Below, piece by piece: positions 1 to 26,830 of a DNA stretch of 64,000 nucleotides (within the stretch, counting starts at the first letter, position 1; every line of letters starts with the position of its first letter). Under the pieces are notes generated by a model. That model was not told the origin of the DNA. It searched no databases and saw only the letters and a list, made by a program, of their open reading frames with translations. Source of the DNA: Nectonema munidae (Eukaryota; Nematomorpha; Nectonematoida; Nectonematidae); the NCBI GenBank assembly GCA_030549495.1, contig JAUIRK010000883.1, positions 367,501-431,500 of the forward strand, in the 5' to 3' direction. The translations under genes and the position numbers were made by a program.

Positions 1-844
1 CAGAATGGCATAATAGAGTATTAGAAGCATTAGCGAAGCATTCTATCCTAGACGTACTCAGGACGGGATTTACTTGCTTTGAGGCCTTAGTAGGCCAATC
101 CCTATTACTTCCTTCCTCAATTCTTTTCGTATATACTTTCATATTATATATTAGATATGTATCGGATATCCTCAGATATGGATTATCCGCTAAAATTTTT
201 ACCTCCTCATCCGCATATTCTTTAATTTTCAACATCCGCATCCACAATTTCCAAACATCTTTCTCTTTTCTATATATACCGCAAAAAAGTTTATTTGGAA
301 TTTTTCAATTTTTACTTTATCCAAAATATTTATGCTAAAAATTTCTTTATGATAACACATATAGTACATGGACATCTTCTCTCTAAATGTTTAAGAAGTA
401 TAAAACTTGATTTTGCTCAAAATAGCAATTATGATGTACGATAAAAAATGTATTCTGATATGCGCATACGCGGACACAAAAAATTTAACATTCGATACAT
501 CTTTAGTAGAAATTAGTGTATTTTATTTTTACTCAAATTGTTGAGGTCAGCTTACTTACCTGGAGTTATTCTCTGAATAAAAATCCGACCATTTAAATAG
601 CTAACACTTGTTGCAATAAACTACTCTATGGATTTTAAATATATTACACTTTTAATATAGGTATATAATTTTTTCTTTAAACATTTAAAAATATTTCTTG
701 AATTTAACTAAAGAATGTTAATAAATAAACTAATAATAATGGACTTTGGATTAGTGTATCTCTTTTTGAATTGATTCAGAGAGTAATCGTAAAAGAAATA
801 TGTTACAATTGAAATATACAAAGGATTAATTTATCGACTTTAAG
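1..844. other. AT-rich, no gene; repeat copy at about 130-510
   Basis: No gene was recognised. Around 130-510 are GATATCC/ATCCGC-type words resembling the repeats at 35.64-35.81 kb and 52.93-53.16 kb, so this is probably a decayed third copy of that family. Confidence 0.3.
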
Positions 845-1061
845 GAAGAAGATTCAATTTGTGAACGCAAAAATCCTGAAAAATGTGAAGCGGAGTAATG
901 AAAAATTTGTCGAAGATCAAACGACGTTTTTGGTTCCCTTTCTTGGTGAAAGTAATTTGAAGGAAGTTCCATCCTCTAAAATATCTTTAGATGCATTGAC
1001 TTCATATTCAATAAATTCCTGGTTCGTTGACCTGGATTCTCTCAAATCCGAAATAGAACCG
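845..1061 (+). CDS. Possible exon of an unidentified gene
   Basis: An open frame runs between an acceptor (GACTTTAAG) and a donor (ACCG|GTAAAG). The peptide includes TTFLVPFLGESNLKEV and INSWFVDLDSLKSEIEP and has a balanced residue composition. It resembles no family I know. It could be an exon of a gene starting outside the window, or chance. Confidence 0.25.
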
Positions 1062-1088
1062 GTAAAGAATACTTTTACAATCTTTTGA

Positions 1089-3483
1089 ATAATCTCATCA
1101 TCATCATTTTTTCAACACATTCGCACTCTTAGTCTGAATAATAAGGGTTTCGTAGGAAAAGTACTGAACATTTCTTAATTCTTCAATGCCTCGTTTAAAA
1201 TTTTTGAATCTCATGGGATTATGCGATCAAAAACATTACTCACGGAAGGAAAAGCCTGAACAAATGTTGACGCTTATCATTGCACTTAATAAAGACAGCT
1301 AAAATCTAGCTGGGAATAAGTATCATCGGAAAATATTTAGGGCTTGTTATTAATTTTTACTTTTTTTAGTGAAATCAAAAATAAGGTCTTCGCAGTATTT
1401 TTTCCTCAATTATGTTGGAAATTTTGAAAGTAATCGAGTAAAAGTTTTTGGAAATATAAATAGAGTAAATTCTCTATAAAGCAAAGATTATAATCTAACT
1501 CATATAAAAATATATTTTTATTACACAAATTTCTTCGTTATATTCAGAGTTTTTGGAAAATTTGCGTTGTTATGAGCGAAAAATGCTGTAACCGCATTCG
1601 CTATGTACGGTTTTCACTGTAATTAAGAAAATGGTATTAAGATAAAAAATAAGCTTATCTGTAGAAATTTTAAGAAGGATAAAAGAGTCTGTTCACGTAA
1701 TAAAATTAAGTAAAGTTGATATACAATATAACCTGAAGTTTCTGAAGGTTCGGAGAAAACCAAATTGTTTGTGATAAGCGAGTGTTGCGATACGTGAAAA
1801 TTTATTTCCTTTATTTCTTTAGGTTCAGTTGTTCGGATACTGAAAACTTCGGCTACTCAAGATTCAAATATTCGGGCTTTCACTGTAGTAGTTAATTTAA
1901 CCATAAAATGAGTTATAAAATACAGAGATAAATATTTTTTATCTTTTCGTGAATGTCTATTAATTTTTTGGCGTTTTCTTCTGAGTGCGTTTTTTTACTA
2001 TTTTTTAATCGTGGTGCGAACAAAATGAGAGGAATCAAAACTAGAAAATTTTCCATACCTTTTTCTTCTATATAATCTTTCAAAAAATATTTGGAAATAT
2101 TCCACCTCTGTGATATTTGTATGTATTTAATATAACAAACTAAATATAATTTATATCTAAAGATCAGAGAATAATTTCCAGTTCTATTGAGGGCGGAAAA
2201 TTTTTCCATAAAAAATAAGCTCTATCTGTACCAGTAAAAATTAGGGCGAGAAGTATAAGCGCCCTCCTTTATAAAAAGATTATTGTCTATCAATTGACTG
2301 CCAATATTTTATACAAACATTCTTCAATTTCAGTTTTATTCACTTGAAAGTATACTAAAAGGAAGAAACATAGTTCTTCTTTTGGATGATAATTGAGTTA
2401 ATATTACTTAGTTGTACAAATGAAGTGTTCAACAGCTGAAAAATGATTTAATCAATTTTAGCGGAAATACTACAATCTTTGTACACTGAAAAATATTAAG
2501 TGTAGTGTAGAGCGTTTTAGAAAAACTTGACTTTTATTGGGCAGAATGGTTTAGCACAACATAATACATATATTCTTAATTTAATACTTGAAAAAGCATA
2601 ATGACATAAAAAACAAAACAATGCATATAAAAAAACGTTATTGCAGTAGTAAAAAAATGAAGTATTGGAATATTGAAGCAATTAAAAAAGAGCATTCAAT
2701 TAACTCAAAGTAAGATTCCATTAGTGAACAAAAATTGATCAATTTTCAACAGTTTTGTCGTTTTAATGTCGAGGTCTTGAGGTGCTGCAATTTAAAAATG
2801 GTATCTTGAGACCTGCAATTAGCAGTGTGAGCTGAATACCATATTTCAAATTTATTTTTATCAAATAAATAAATGCAAAAATCTATAGGATATTTATTTC
2901 AGTGTTTCAAGGTATAAAAATATTTAGAAAATCCTGGTTTTTACTCTGTTTTTAGGGCGAGTTTTACCCAATAATAATGGCTGGAATTGCCAGACTTGAA
3001 TATTACCGGTTAAATATTAAAAAAATTAGTAAAATTAATTTTTACTAAACAAAAATGAAAAATAAATTATAAATAAAATTATTCGAATAGTATTTTTAAT
3101 AAATCTCGATCAAGTTAAAAATTTGACTCTTTTTAACTTTTACTAGATATTAAATTCCTTAAAAATTTTACCCATACTGATAGTTTAAGTTATTATCAAT
3201 GAATTCTTACTAAATTATTGTTTTTAAATGGCATTAATAATGTGTGCATATTATTTCAAATATTTAGATAATTTATATTAACATTAAATAAAATTATTCA
3301 ATAAAAACTAAAAAAATGGAACTTTTTCAATTTTTTTCTTAAATTTTTCGTAAATCCAAAAGTTCAAACGGGTTTTTTTTACTTTTGTGTGCAATGATTC
3401 TTCATTTGAAATTCGCATATAAATATTTTTTATCCTAAGATTATTTTATTTTTTAAATAAGACGACATAAAATTCCTGAAAGT
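1089..3483. other. AT-rich stretch without recognisable features
   Basis: Only short open frames of AT-driven composition occur here. No splice-bounded coding block or repeat pair was noticed. Confidence 0.4.
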
Positions 3484-4350
3484 AGAAAGCCCTCATGGGC
3501 TACCAATTTGCATTGAAGTTACCACTGTCGGTGGCTCCTTCACTGCCTTCATTACCATTATTATGGCTATCAGAGTCCCGGCTTACGCTTACCGCTTGGT
3601 TCTATCGCCGACCTATGACGGCCCCAGATACGCATCCGGTTGTAACGGCACCAATGGCCCTAGAGCAGGCTACAGTTCTCCAGAATTTAGAAGCTTACAG
3701 AGCCCCCGCTCACGCTAGAGAATTTGTTGACGGCATCCTGTCGGATATTCTAGGTATCCTCGCTGCCTATGTAACGAAGGCTAGCTCAACCCCCCCCCCC
3801 CCCCCCTCGAGTGGAGGGAACTCTTAACGTCTTTCTTCTCACAGGTGGAGGAACCTCTCCCGGACTCAGGGATATTCAGCCCTGAGGAAGACTTGGAATC
3901 GATCAGCACATAGGAGCGAAATCGGACAATGCCAGCTTCAAGTCGATGTGCTCGGAGGAGGACGGTGGTTTAGACCCTATTACACCCGAAGAGTTAGTTG
4001 AGGATGTCTTCTCCTTTTCTCTGCAAAAATTATTAGGCGATCACTTTCACGACCTCAAAAAGCCTAAAGTCACAGCAGCCATAGGCAAGGATTCCTCCTT
4101 TCAGCGCAATTCGTCACTATTCAAGGCTCTACATGACTTACACAATCCAGTTCCACGTTGCATCCTGATACATGGAAATAGGCTCCGCATGATCTTAAGT
4201 TCATCGTTGAGTTCTTTTTCTTGGTTAAGTCAACCTCCTCGAGACTAGCGCCACTTCATTGGGGACGAGGTTATTCCAGTTCTACTGGCCCATAGGATGG
4301 TCAGACCTTGCTTGACGACACCAAGGATCTCCTCACCGTGTTTTATAGTC
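3484..4350 (+). mobile_element. GC-richer insert of unknown type
   Basis: This block is much less AT-rich than its flanks and has coding-like peptides on the + strand, e.g. VLQNLEAYRAPAHAREFVDG and EEDGGLDPITPEELVEDVF, together with a run of about 16 C near 3,790. The peptides fit no protein I recognise. Base composition and isolation suggest an inserted element, probably decayed. A retroelement origin is possible but not shown. Confidence 0.35.
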
Positions 4351-5411
4351 TAATGTAATGCTTCATTCCCTTTGCTTAAGATTTTAGAAATATCTGTAAT
4401 TCATCAAAGATCTTAAATAGATGACAAGAACATTCCCCGTTGATAGCCAACGAACAGATTTGGCAAAGAGATTTTATGGGCAGGATCCATTTTTGGAACA
4501 AATCACAAAATAGCCTATTTTTGAGTGCCCCTATTTTAATATGGTCGGCGATGCAGATCACAATTTCAGGATCACTTAGAGAAAATGGTTGACTTAGATG
4601 CAAGTGACTTTTAGAGAATCAGTTAATTTGCTGTAATGACATACAGATTCCTTTTCCTGACCAGAGTACTTATCATAGTTTTGAGTCCAGAATACTTGGA
4701 GCTACATACGTCCATGCACAAAATAATTTTTCCGTAGAGAGCTTTTACTCTTAAAATAAATAGCTCCTCTTTTACCTGATTTTCCTATATGAACAAAGCA
4801 TAAACCTAAAGTTTTGTAACATCCTTGGATTCACCAACTTGGTTAGCAAATATTGGAAAGAAAGATTTTTTCCTTCTACTGAGTTTGATTTATTCGAAGA
4901 TGCCATATTCACCGCTGTGTTCAAGACACCTATGTGATTAAGTTGAAACATTTCTAATCGAGGTCAAAACGACTAGAAGGTTTTCCGAGAGTTTGGTAAT
5001 TACGTGTGCCTTCTTCGCAATAAAAAGTGAGATCTTGTAGGAGATATTGACGTTTGATTTCTTGAAAGAGAACTCATTTTTTATGACATGTTGTTAAAAA
5101 GTACACTTTTAAAAAATAAAAATTTAATATATAAAATCTAACTTCTTTTATTATCATATTTTATTATTAATGAAAAGAATATCCGATTTTTGATATAAAT
5201 ATCAAATCATACTTATATTTTATTATCATAATATCTAACAATTAAAGGTTCCAAGAAGTCATTATCGATGATCGATCATCGTTGCTAAACTACTCACGGC
5301 ATCTCTTTATATAAATCTTTGTATAATCATTGTTTAAAATGCAAATCTCGAATATATGGCTTCTATAATACTCTAACATTTATACTATAGCATAAATTTC
5401 TTCTTTCAGCA
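4351..5411. other. No gene recognised
   Basis: A 75-codon minus-strand frame (4376-4603) is present but lacks any family match or splice support. The rest is AT-rich DNA. Confidence 0.35.
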
Positions 5412-6097
5412 ATGGTTTTTACCTTATTAAAGACAAAGCCTAAAAGTTTTCGCTATGAAAATCCGATTAAATATTTCATGACCTTAACATCATTGCCATA
5501 ATCGGTATTTCTGTAAGTTCCCCTTTTTAAATATATTGTATTATTAATAATAATATATTGTATTAATCTTTAAAATTTTTCGAAAATTGAAGTTTAAAAT
5601 TCATATTTATATTTCCAAAAATACAATTTTACCCATCCATAGAAAATTTTTCTGCTTCAAGTATGAAAGCTCAACGTAGAATAGATTACGTTTTCAAAAG
5701 TAAAGCATCAGGAACTATTGCTGAGGATACGTACATTCCAATTAGTTCATATACTTGGAATTATGATGAACTAGAAGAATCTTCAAAATAGTAATGTTTC
5801 AACATAATAATCGAATCAAAAAGTTAATTTAATTCAAAAAATATTAAATCAACTTTATTATTAATTTTATTGTACTAAAGTTTTACAAACATTTTATTCT
5901 TCCAGTATAGAAATAAAGTTGAAAATGATGGAAAAACAACATTAAGCAATATAAAACATTCCAAACCCAAAATTATGAACTATAATCCGAAAAAATATGG
6001 TGAGTTTACTCGAGTTCTTAAAAAAAAGCTGCTTTTTGTTTTACGTGTAGAAATTGAAAAAGATGAAACGTATAAGCAAAAATACATTGACAAATAA
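5412..6097 (+). CDS. Unrecognised small spliced gene upstream of Smad2/3
   Basis: Three exon-like blocks lie in a row. Block 5662-5790 (acceptor CTTCAAG|T, donor AATA|GTAATG) encodes MKAQRRIDYVFKSKASG and SSYTWNYDELEESSK. Block 5906-5999 (acceptor CTTCCAG|TAT, strong donor TATG|GTGAGT) encodes YRNKVENDGKTTLSNIK and ends NYNPKKY. Block 6051-6097 (acceptor ACGTGTAG|AA) encodes EIEKDETYKQKYIDK then TAA. A possible earlier block, 5412-5512, ends at a strong GTAAGT donor. The last junction is in phase. The join between the first two blocks is not, and the earliest block has a stop before its donor. So there may be a missing exon, an alternative form, or decay. AATAAA follows the stop by 11 bases. 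I do not recognise the family. Confidence 0.4.
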
Positions 6098-6107
6098 GAA
6101 GGTTTCA

Positions 6108-6113
6108 ATAAAC
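6108..6113 (+). terminator. AATAAA poly(A) signal of the small gene
   Basis: A canonical AATAAA lies 11 bases after the TAA at 6095-6097. It supports a separate transcript end about 160 bp before the Smad2/3 start codon. Confidence 0.5.
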
Positions 6114-6269
6114 ACCAAAAATCTTTTAATCATATTTTATGATTTTTAAAATGAACTGAATAAAGTTTTCTATTAAATCCTATAAAATACTACTAATTTT
6201 TATCATAATATTGTAAATTTGAGATAAATTTTTTTACTTCTTTTTATAATGTAACTATTCAAATCTTAA

Positions 6270-20513
<14,244 letters not shown>

Positions 20514-21413
20514 TTCAGTGGATCTGTGTGTGATGCTTTCAAGTCATTAAAATTTTCCCACTCCTTCAACTTTTGATATCCTTTTTTACACACGTGTCTG
20601 TCGCACATTGTACCTTCAAATTTCGAATGTTGTACCAAAGTATTTTTTATGCAATTTTAATATATTCTCAAATTTTAAAATCTTACCATACGTACATTTG
20701 AGATACGTATCTGACAGCCTTTTTTTATTTTATCATTTTTATATGCACCAAATTTCTTCTACTTTCTTCTTTTTTACCTACATCATATCATCTACATAGT
20801 TGTTCCACTCAACCAAAATCATACTTTTAGACGTTTTTTATTTTGTATACTGGAAAATGAGGTTAGGGAATAATTTAACACACATAATATAACAAATAGA
20901 AAAAGATGGCGGCCTCTAAATATTTTGCAGAACTACATCATCATTACACCTGAAAGCCCATTTTATATTCCAACTCAATCTAATATTCGCGTCTTCTTTT
21001 CTAAAAAAAATTTTAAAATCTTTTTTATCATCAATTTTGCTCAAACATATAATGACATATTATTACTCTTTTTGTACCGGTGGTATCTAGTCAAATTATT
21101 CATTCATTCATTATTGTGCTCTATTTGTTTTCCTTGTAGCTTTTTCATCTGGGTAAAACTTTACATATTTTTTAATGTAACGTTCTAACAAATATATTTA
21201 TTGGTATGTTAAAACATTTCCTTTATTGCTAATTTTATATTTTTACCATTTCCGTAATATACATATATATATGTGTATAATGAATGGACTTGTCGCATTA
21301 ATTAAAAATATTTTTTTAAAATTTCATACCAAACAATTTTATACCAATGTGTTAATTGTTGAATCCATTTTGCTTCTAATGATGTTGTTGTCTTGTTTAC
21401 TAATTTAAAAAAG

Positions 21414-21419
21414 AATAAA
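21414..21419 (+). terminator. Possible poly(A) signal of Smad2/3
   Basis: AATAAA lies about 900 bases after the Smad2/3 stop. No closer AATAAA was noticed, but variant signals were not excluded. Confidence 0.25.
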
Positions 21420-21695
21420 GTTCTCGCTTTTCATAACATATATCAATTCACTTTTATTTAAAACACCAGCTTTGGTTGGAACCAGGAGAGATTTGTATGT
21501 ATGCATATGTGTATATATTAAAATATCTAAATCTGTGTGTAATGTTAGTATATAGGAATATGGGATTTAATGATGTAATATGGTGGTTTGAGGAGGACGT
21601 GATCGTAGTTTGTTTTTCCATTCTGAGAAGAGGCTGGTAACAGCGCGTGGGTTAAGCCAAAGCTCGAGTGGTTTGAGATGTGTACTGTGTAGCTC

Positions 21696-21815
21696 AGGGG
21701 CGCACATCCTCAAAATTATTGGGGGCGAAATTTTTTTGTTGCAATTTTCAAAATTAGTGGTCTGGAAATACCACGGGAGACCAAATATTCAAGCAATCCT
21801 TTAAAATAGAGTGTA
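21696..21815 (+). mobile_element. Truncated left end of the CAGGGGCGCACATC hAT-type family
   Basis: CAGGGGCGCACATCCTC and GGGGGCGAAATTTTT match the left end of the element at 25,680. No matching right end was found nearby, so this is a partial copy. Confidence 0.5.
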
Positions 21816-22785
21816 TTCAGCGCATACCAAAATTTATAAGACTACTTTATATTTTTTTACAAAATTGGTGAATTTAAATACTATACTTCCAGCGAAAATA
21901 TTTTAATTAAATTTGCATATCGAATATGGTGCGCAGAAAAAATGCCCCAATTAAAAAGTAGGAAAAAATACCCAAATTTAAAATTAGGAAAAAATCCCAA
22001 CACAAAAAATTTCAAAAAATTATTAATTAAAATAAAAAAAATTTTTTTTTTAAAAAGATATGTCAAATAAAGATTTTTTGTAAAAAAAACAAAAAGTCAA
22101 CTTTTCATCTAAAACATTTGAAATTTAATTAAAGTAAACTAAAAAACTCAGCATACGATAATTTTTAAATACAAAATTTTTTTTATAAAATAGCAAATAT
22201 TTTTGGACTTTGTGTGTATCAGAACACTTTCTAAATATAATTTGTGTTTTAACTGATTTTAAGAACACATTCCCACAAATCTGCACGTTTGCTATTGTTT
22301 TCAAGAACTTTATAAAGAAATAAACCCTATAGATTAAGAAATTTTAGAAATTTAGCCTTTCAAAACGGTACCAAATAAAAATATTTATATAATAGAGAAA
22401 ACAAATAACTAAAGGGTGGATAGTTTTATATGAGTGAATGTAGTTTATAGGCAAAGAGTCTACTAGACCTTGCGATATTTATATGAAAAAATGTGATTGA
22501 TTCAGGGGCAAGGGTATAAAATGAAGTTCTAATTGTGCAAACAAAAAATTAAGATGACATTATTTCATTTTACTCATCATTCAAAAATAGTTTAAAAGCT
22601 AAATTGATACAAGCTACAAAAAGTAAAATAACTTAACATTTTGCAATGATTTGCCTTTTATAATAACTTTTAAGGAAAAAAAGTCTATCAGAAAAAGTTA
22701 TAGAGCTTCAACAAAAACTAAAAAAATTTTAGAGCATAACTTAAATTTTTTGAAAACTAATTTGACGTATCCCCCAGCATACTCT

Positions 22786-22930
22786 ATGGGTGGCATGGCA
22801 GGTTGGTTGAGATGATGGACTCAGCACGGAAGCCTCTGGATTCGATTCCTCATCGATACGAATTTGTTCATAGTTTGATATAAGCGGTACATCAGTGTCT
22901 TGTCAATGAAAATACACCCACTGCACTTTA
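22786..22930 (+). repeat. tRNA-derived SINE, family B
   Basis: TGGCAGGTTGGTTGAG and GGATTCGATTCC resemble the A and B boxes. The body shares the tail (CATAGTTTGATATAAGCGG, AAAATACACCCA) with family A, so A and B have a common 3' part with different tRNA heads. It lies between the Smad2/3 and UTX genes. Confidence 0.7.
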
Positions 22931-23074
22931 CCTTTTCCTCAAAATTGAAAAAATTGCTACATAATTAACATAAGAGAGAAAGGAAACAAAATAAACTAAT
23001 AAAGCAATTTTCACTATTTTAAAATGGAACCGTCTGTTCTCAATAATTTCAAAATAATAGGAGGCATAAAGAAA

Positions 23075-23455
23075 GGTCGACAGACATTTCGCCCCATAAA
23101 CAATTTGCCCCCTGGACAAATTGTCTCATAGGCTATTTGTTTCATCCATCTTTGCTTATAATATGTGTAAAATTATTAAAATTTTTTTATTCTTTATTTT
23201 ATCTCTATTAAATTATTTCAAATTAATCATTTTATCTCTTAATTTTTTAGAATTGTCCATGGGACAAAATGTCTTATGAAAAAAAAACCGGGGGAATTGT
23301 CCATGAAACAAAATGTCTTATGAAAATAATGAGGCGAACTGTCTTATGAAAATAATGGGGCGAACTGACTTATGAAAATAATGGGGCGAACTGTCTTATG
23401 AAAATAATGGGGCGAACTGTCTTATGAAAATAATGGGGCGAAATGTCGGAGGACC
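23075..23455. mobile_element. MITE with an internal 26-bp tandem repeat
   Basis: The inverted ends are GGTCGACAGACATTTCGCCC and, inverted, GGTCCTCCGACATTTCGCCC. Inside the right half a 26-bp unit with core CTTATGAAAATAATGGGGCG repeats about five times (23,315-23,444) with almost no divergence. No coding capacity is seen. Confidence 0.65.
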
Positions 23456-23943
23456 AAACTAACATAAATCAAAGTATACAAGAAAAGAAAATCATTACGT
23501 TTTTTTGAATATTTCTGTCTACAAATAAAATTCTGAAAGCGTCATAAATAGATCAAGTCAACTGAAACATTTTGTTTCGATATTATATTTTTATTATAAT
23601 AATCAACAAAATTTCTTTAAAAAAATGATTTAATTAATTATGTAGTGTTATTTATAAAATTTAACAATCGAACATTATAAAAAATATCTCTGCCCAAATA
23701 TTAAGCAAATAGAGTATTCTTGCTTTTAAACTGAATAGATAGTCAAAATATTCATTCCCAAATAACTATTGAAAAAAAATTCTTGACTTGAAAAAATTAG
23801 TTTTCAAATGTTACAAAGTGTAACAAACGTAGTGATAAAGATAAGTGACTTTTGTTGAAAAAAATTTAACAATATTCATTGATATAAAATTGTAACGATT
23901 GAAAACTATTTTAATTTAACTCTAAATGCACATTAGACAGAAG

Positions 23944-24847
23944 CAGTGGTGTAGCCAAAAAAGTTGATAATGAAGGAGCGACAGATTTGAAAAGATAAAT
24001 ATGGTGTAATGAGTTTGTTTTTTTTGGTGATGGTGTTTTTATTAATTCATTAGTGGAAGAATAGTTGGAGAATGAAAAAAAGTTGCACATTATATATTTT
24101 GAATTGAAAAAGGTTGGATAAAAAAAAGAAAAAGAAAAAGATTTTTGAAGGAATAAAGAAGAATAAAGATAAAAAATTATTAGAAGGAACAAATATAAAC
24201 TTTTTTAAGATACATGATTGATCCTTTCATAGGAGAAATTTGATGCAAAAACTGATTTATCGTCTTAAGTGTAAATTTTCAGTGTAAGTTTGATAAGTGA
24301 TCATTCCAATATTTTGTGGATCTATATTTCAAAGTATTGTAGAGCTAGGTAATCTGAGATATCTATTGTAAATTATACGGTTATCTAAGATTATAATAAG
24401 TTTTTCATTTTTAAAAACAATCCAATTTCAAAAATAGAGGGTAGAAGATTTCAAAAGTTTGAAAAGAAAAATTGATAACTGAGGATAGATCTCATCGATT
24501 CTTAACAATTTATACTTTTCACATAAGGTAGTAAGATCTTTGTTTAAACTAAAAACTTTTTTAAAGTTTGTTTTGTATAATATAATTTTTTAATGCATGA
24601 GTAGGCCCCATTAAGCGTGTACATAGGAGTGTGGTAAAAAAAGGCTTTATAAAGGTATTTTATATTAAAGAAAATCGTTTTATATTTATCAATATAAATC
24701 GAGTTGTTTTGAGCAACTATAATGTGTTTCTCCACGTAAATTATTAATAATAAATAGTAAAGAAGGTTGAGTTTTTTTTTGTGTTGGTTATATTAATATT
24801 TGAATTTAGCAGGGCCCCTCATGACCCATCATCTAGCTATGTCACTG
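23944..24847. mobile_element. hAT-type non-autonomous element, 904 bp
   Basis: The ends are CAGTGGTGTAGCC and, inverted, CAGTGACATAGCTA. They are flanked by 8-bp direct repeats GACAGAAG (23,936-23,943) and GAGAGAAG (24,848-24,855), one mismatch apart. An 8-bp duplication with CAGTG ends is the hAT signature. No transposase was recognised inside. Confidence 0.7.
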
Positions 24848-25029
24848 GAGAGAAGAGAGCTGAAAAAGATGAAGGATAGTAATATCGTCGAAAACATATT
24901 TTATAATTTTTGTTGAATTATGAAAACTTAACAAAAGAGAGAAGATCCCGGGGAACCCCTCTGAAGCATTTAACTAATTCAGATTCACAATCATTGATTT
25001 TTACCTTTTGAAATCGATAGTAGATACGA

Positions 25030-25440
25030 ACTTAAGAAGGTTCGCTTCTTTGGAAAATCCTAAATAAGAAAGCTTCGTATGAGAATGCTACGTGAAGAAG
25101 CTGTCAAAAGCTTTTGACAGATCATAAACAAGTAAAGTTTGTTGTTATTTTCTAGGAATGATGTAACTTCATTTACAAAAATACTATGCAAGAAGTTGAG
25201 AACACTGAGATTAAAACCAACTTGTACTTATAGAGAAGATTGTATTTATCTATATAACTGATTATTTGACTAAACAGTATCTTTTCAAATATTTTTGAAA
25301 GAGTACTTATAATACTGATTGGGCGATAATTTTCTATTTTTTTCGATTGCCTTTTTTAAAAACGGGTAGGATTTTGTGAACATTGAAGACAGTAGGAATT
25401 ATTATTAAATAGCTCCACGCAGGTATGTAAAATAATAACT
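25030..25440 (-). mobile_element. LINE reverse-transcriptase fragment
   Basis: The minus strand reads ENYRPISIISTLSKIFEKIL, ISYIDKYNLLYKYQ and YDLSKAFD across nearby frames, which are the reverse-transcriptase motifs of Jockey- or RTE-like LINEs. It is broken by stops and frameshifts. Confidence 0.65.
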
Positions 25441-25544
25441 TAGATAGAAAACCTTTCAGACAGCTTAGCATGTGATGTTTGATTGATTCGAAAGTCTCCA
25501 TTCTTCATACATGATTCATACATAGATATCATGTGGGCAGTTGA

Positions 25545-26830
25545 ATAGGTGTTCTGTGATGTGTGGGTGTGTTTTGCAGAGAGAGCAGTGAGGCAGGGGG
25601 TTTTGGGGTTGATTTTGTGTAAATATTCGAAGAGAAATGAGGATTTGTTTGATCTTAATCTTTAGATTTATGTATGGTGCAGGGGCGCACATCTGGGGGG
25701 CGACGGCCCTCCAATGCGATTTCCAGGGGCGAAAAAGACTTTCGCCTCCAATAATTTTCTAAATTATCGACCTTTTTTTATAGTATTTATTAGACTTGCT
25801 TGTCTTCTGAGTAGATTTTAGTTTTCTTGTTTTAAGGTTAAGTCTTAGAATGGATATTTAAAATCTTTTTTTTTCATTAACGTCCACTTCTTTGTTATAG
25901 TGATGCAAATTTAGCTATATTTGATCAGAGGCAGTAATGTAGCCAGTCATTTGAATAAGAGCCCATACATTTTTGAGCGTGGAGAATATTTTTATAGCAC
26001 ATAGCTATATAAGAACTATATAATTTAAAGCTTAAAATGTTTATCCCTATTAATTACTGTAACCAAGCCCGTCAATAGGGGAGGGCAAGGGAGCTAGGCC
26101 CCCTCAGATTTATTTTGCCCATCTGAAACTCCTTTGAAATATATAAATGTATACACTTTCTTATATTCAAAATTAGTTTGCCCCCCTTCTTGAAGTGAGC
26201 GACGGGCTAATTTAAACAAAGTCTTTCATTCTAGAAATCAAATATATAGCATCTTTATCCTTAGATATTCGTTTTAGTGGCGATAAAATTGTTGTTAATA
26301 AAACTTAGTACAAATAATTTCATTTTCATGTAATTTTTAGCGTATAACTTAGGGATTGGAATAGCTCATTTATATACATTTAAAGTTTGTAGAATATAGT
26401 TGTCGTCGTATTGAGAGCTTACAGTGCAAGTATAATGTCGGGTAATAATGGTGGTGTGTTCATTGGACAAAATTTTTTTCATAATACATTTTGAAAATTA
26501 TAAAAAAAAAAAGTTCACCCCCAAAAATTTTGAGGATGTGCGCCCCTGGTATGGTGGGTGATGTACAGTTAAGGATTGGTAAGATTGAAAGTGAATTGGG
26601 GTAATTGGTGACCGCTTGTGTGTAGATAGTTTGATTGATGAGTGCAGTGGTGTGTGTGCGTTGCTTTTGTAGTTGAAGAGTGTGCTTTTCATGTGTCTGT
26701 GAGTTTTGCAGACAGTGTAGAGTTTGTGAAGGGGGTGAAGTTTGTTGGCGGCTTTGTCTCTGCGGTTAGAAATGTGTATGCTAATGTGGTCTTTCTTTGA
26801 CAGCCTTTTCATGTACGTAAATGTAAAGTT
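25545..26830 (-). mobile_element. LINE ORF2 3' fragment split by an hAT-type element
   Basis: The pieces at 26,557-26,830 and 25,545-25,679 read on the minus strand as NRRDKAANKLHPLHKL and then CSLCKTHPHITEHLFNC. The second is the Cys/His motif near the end of Jockey/I-like LINE ORF2 proteins. The element at 25,680-26,548 separates the two pieces. Confidence 0.55.
25680..26548. mobile_element. hAT-type non-autonomous element, intact ends, 869 bp
   Basis: Perfect 14-bp inverted ends CAGGGGCGCACATC lie between perfect 8-bp direct repeats GTATGGTG (25,672-25,679 and 26,549-26,556). The ends suggest a fairly recent insertion. A smaller inverted pair (AGCCCGTC about 26,066 and GACGGGCT about 26,205) suggests another element nested within. 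It interrupts a LINE fragment. Confidence 0.85.

Noticed and set aside
23911-24192. Minus-strand 93-codon ORF
   Set aside because: It lies largely inside a non-autonomous hAT-type element and has the low-complexity Phe/Ser composition of AT-rich DNA.
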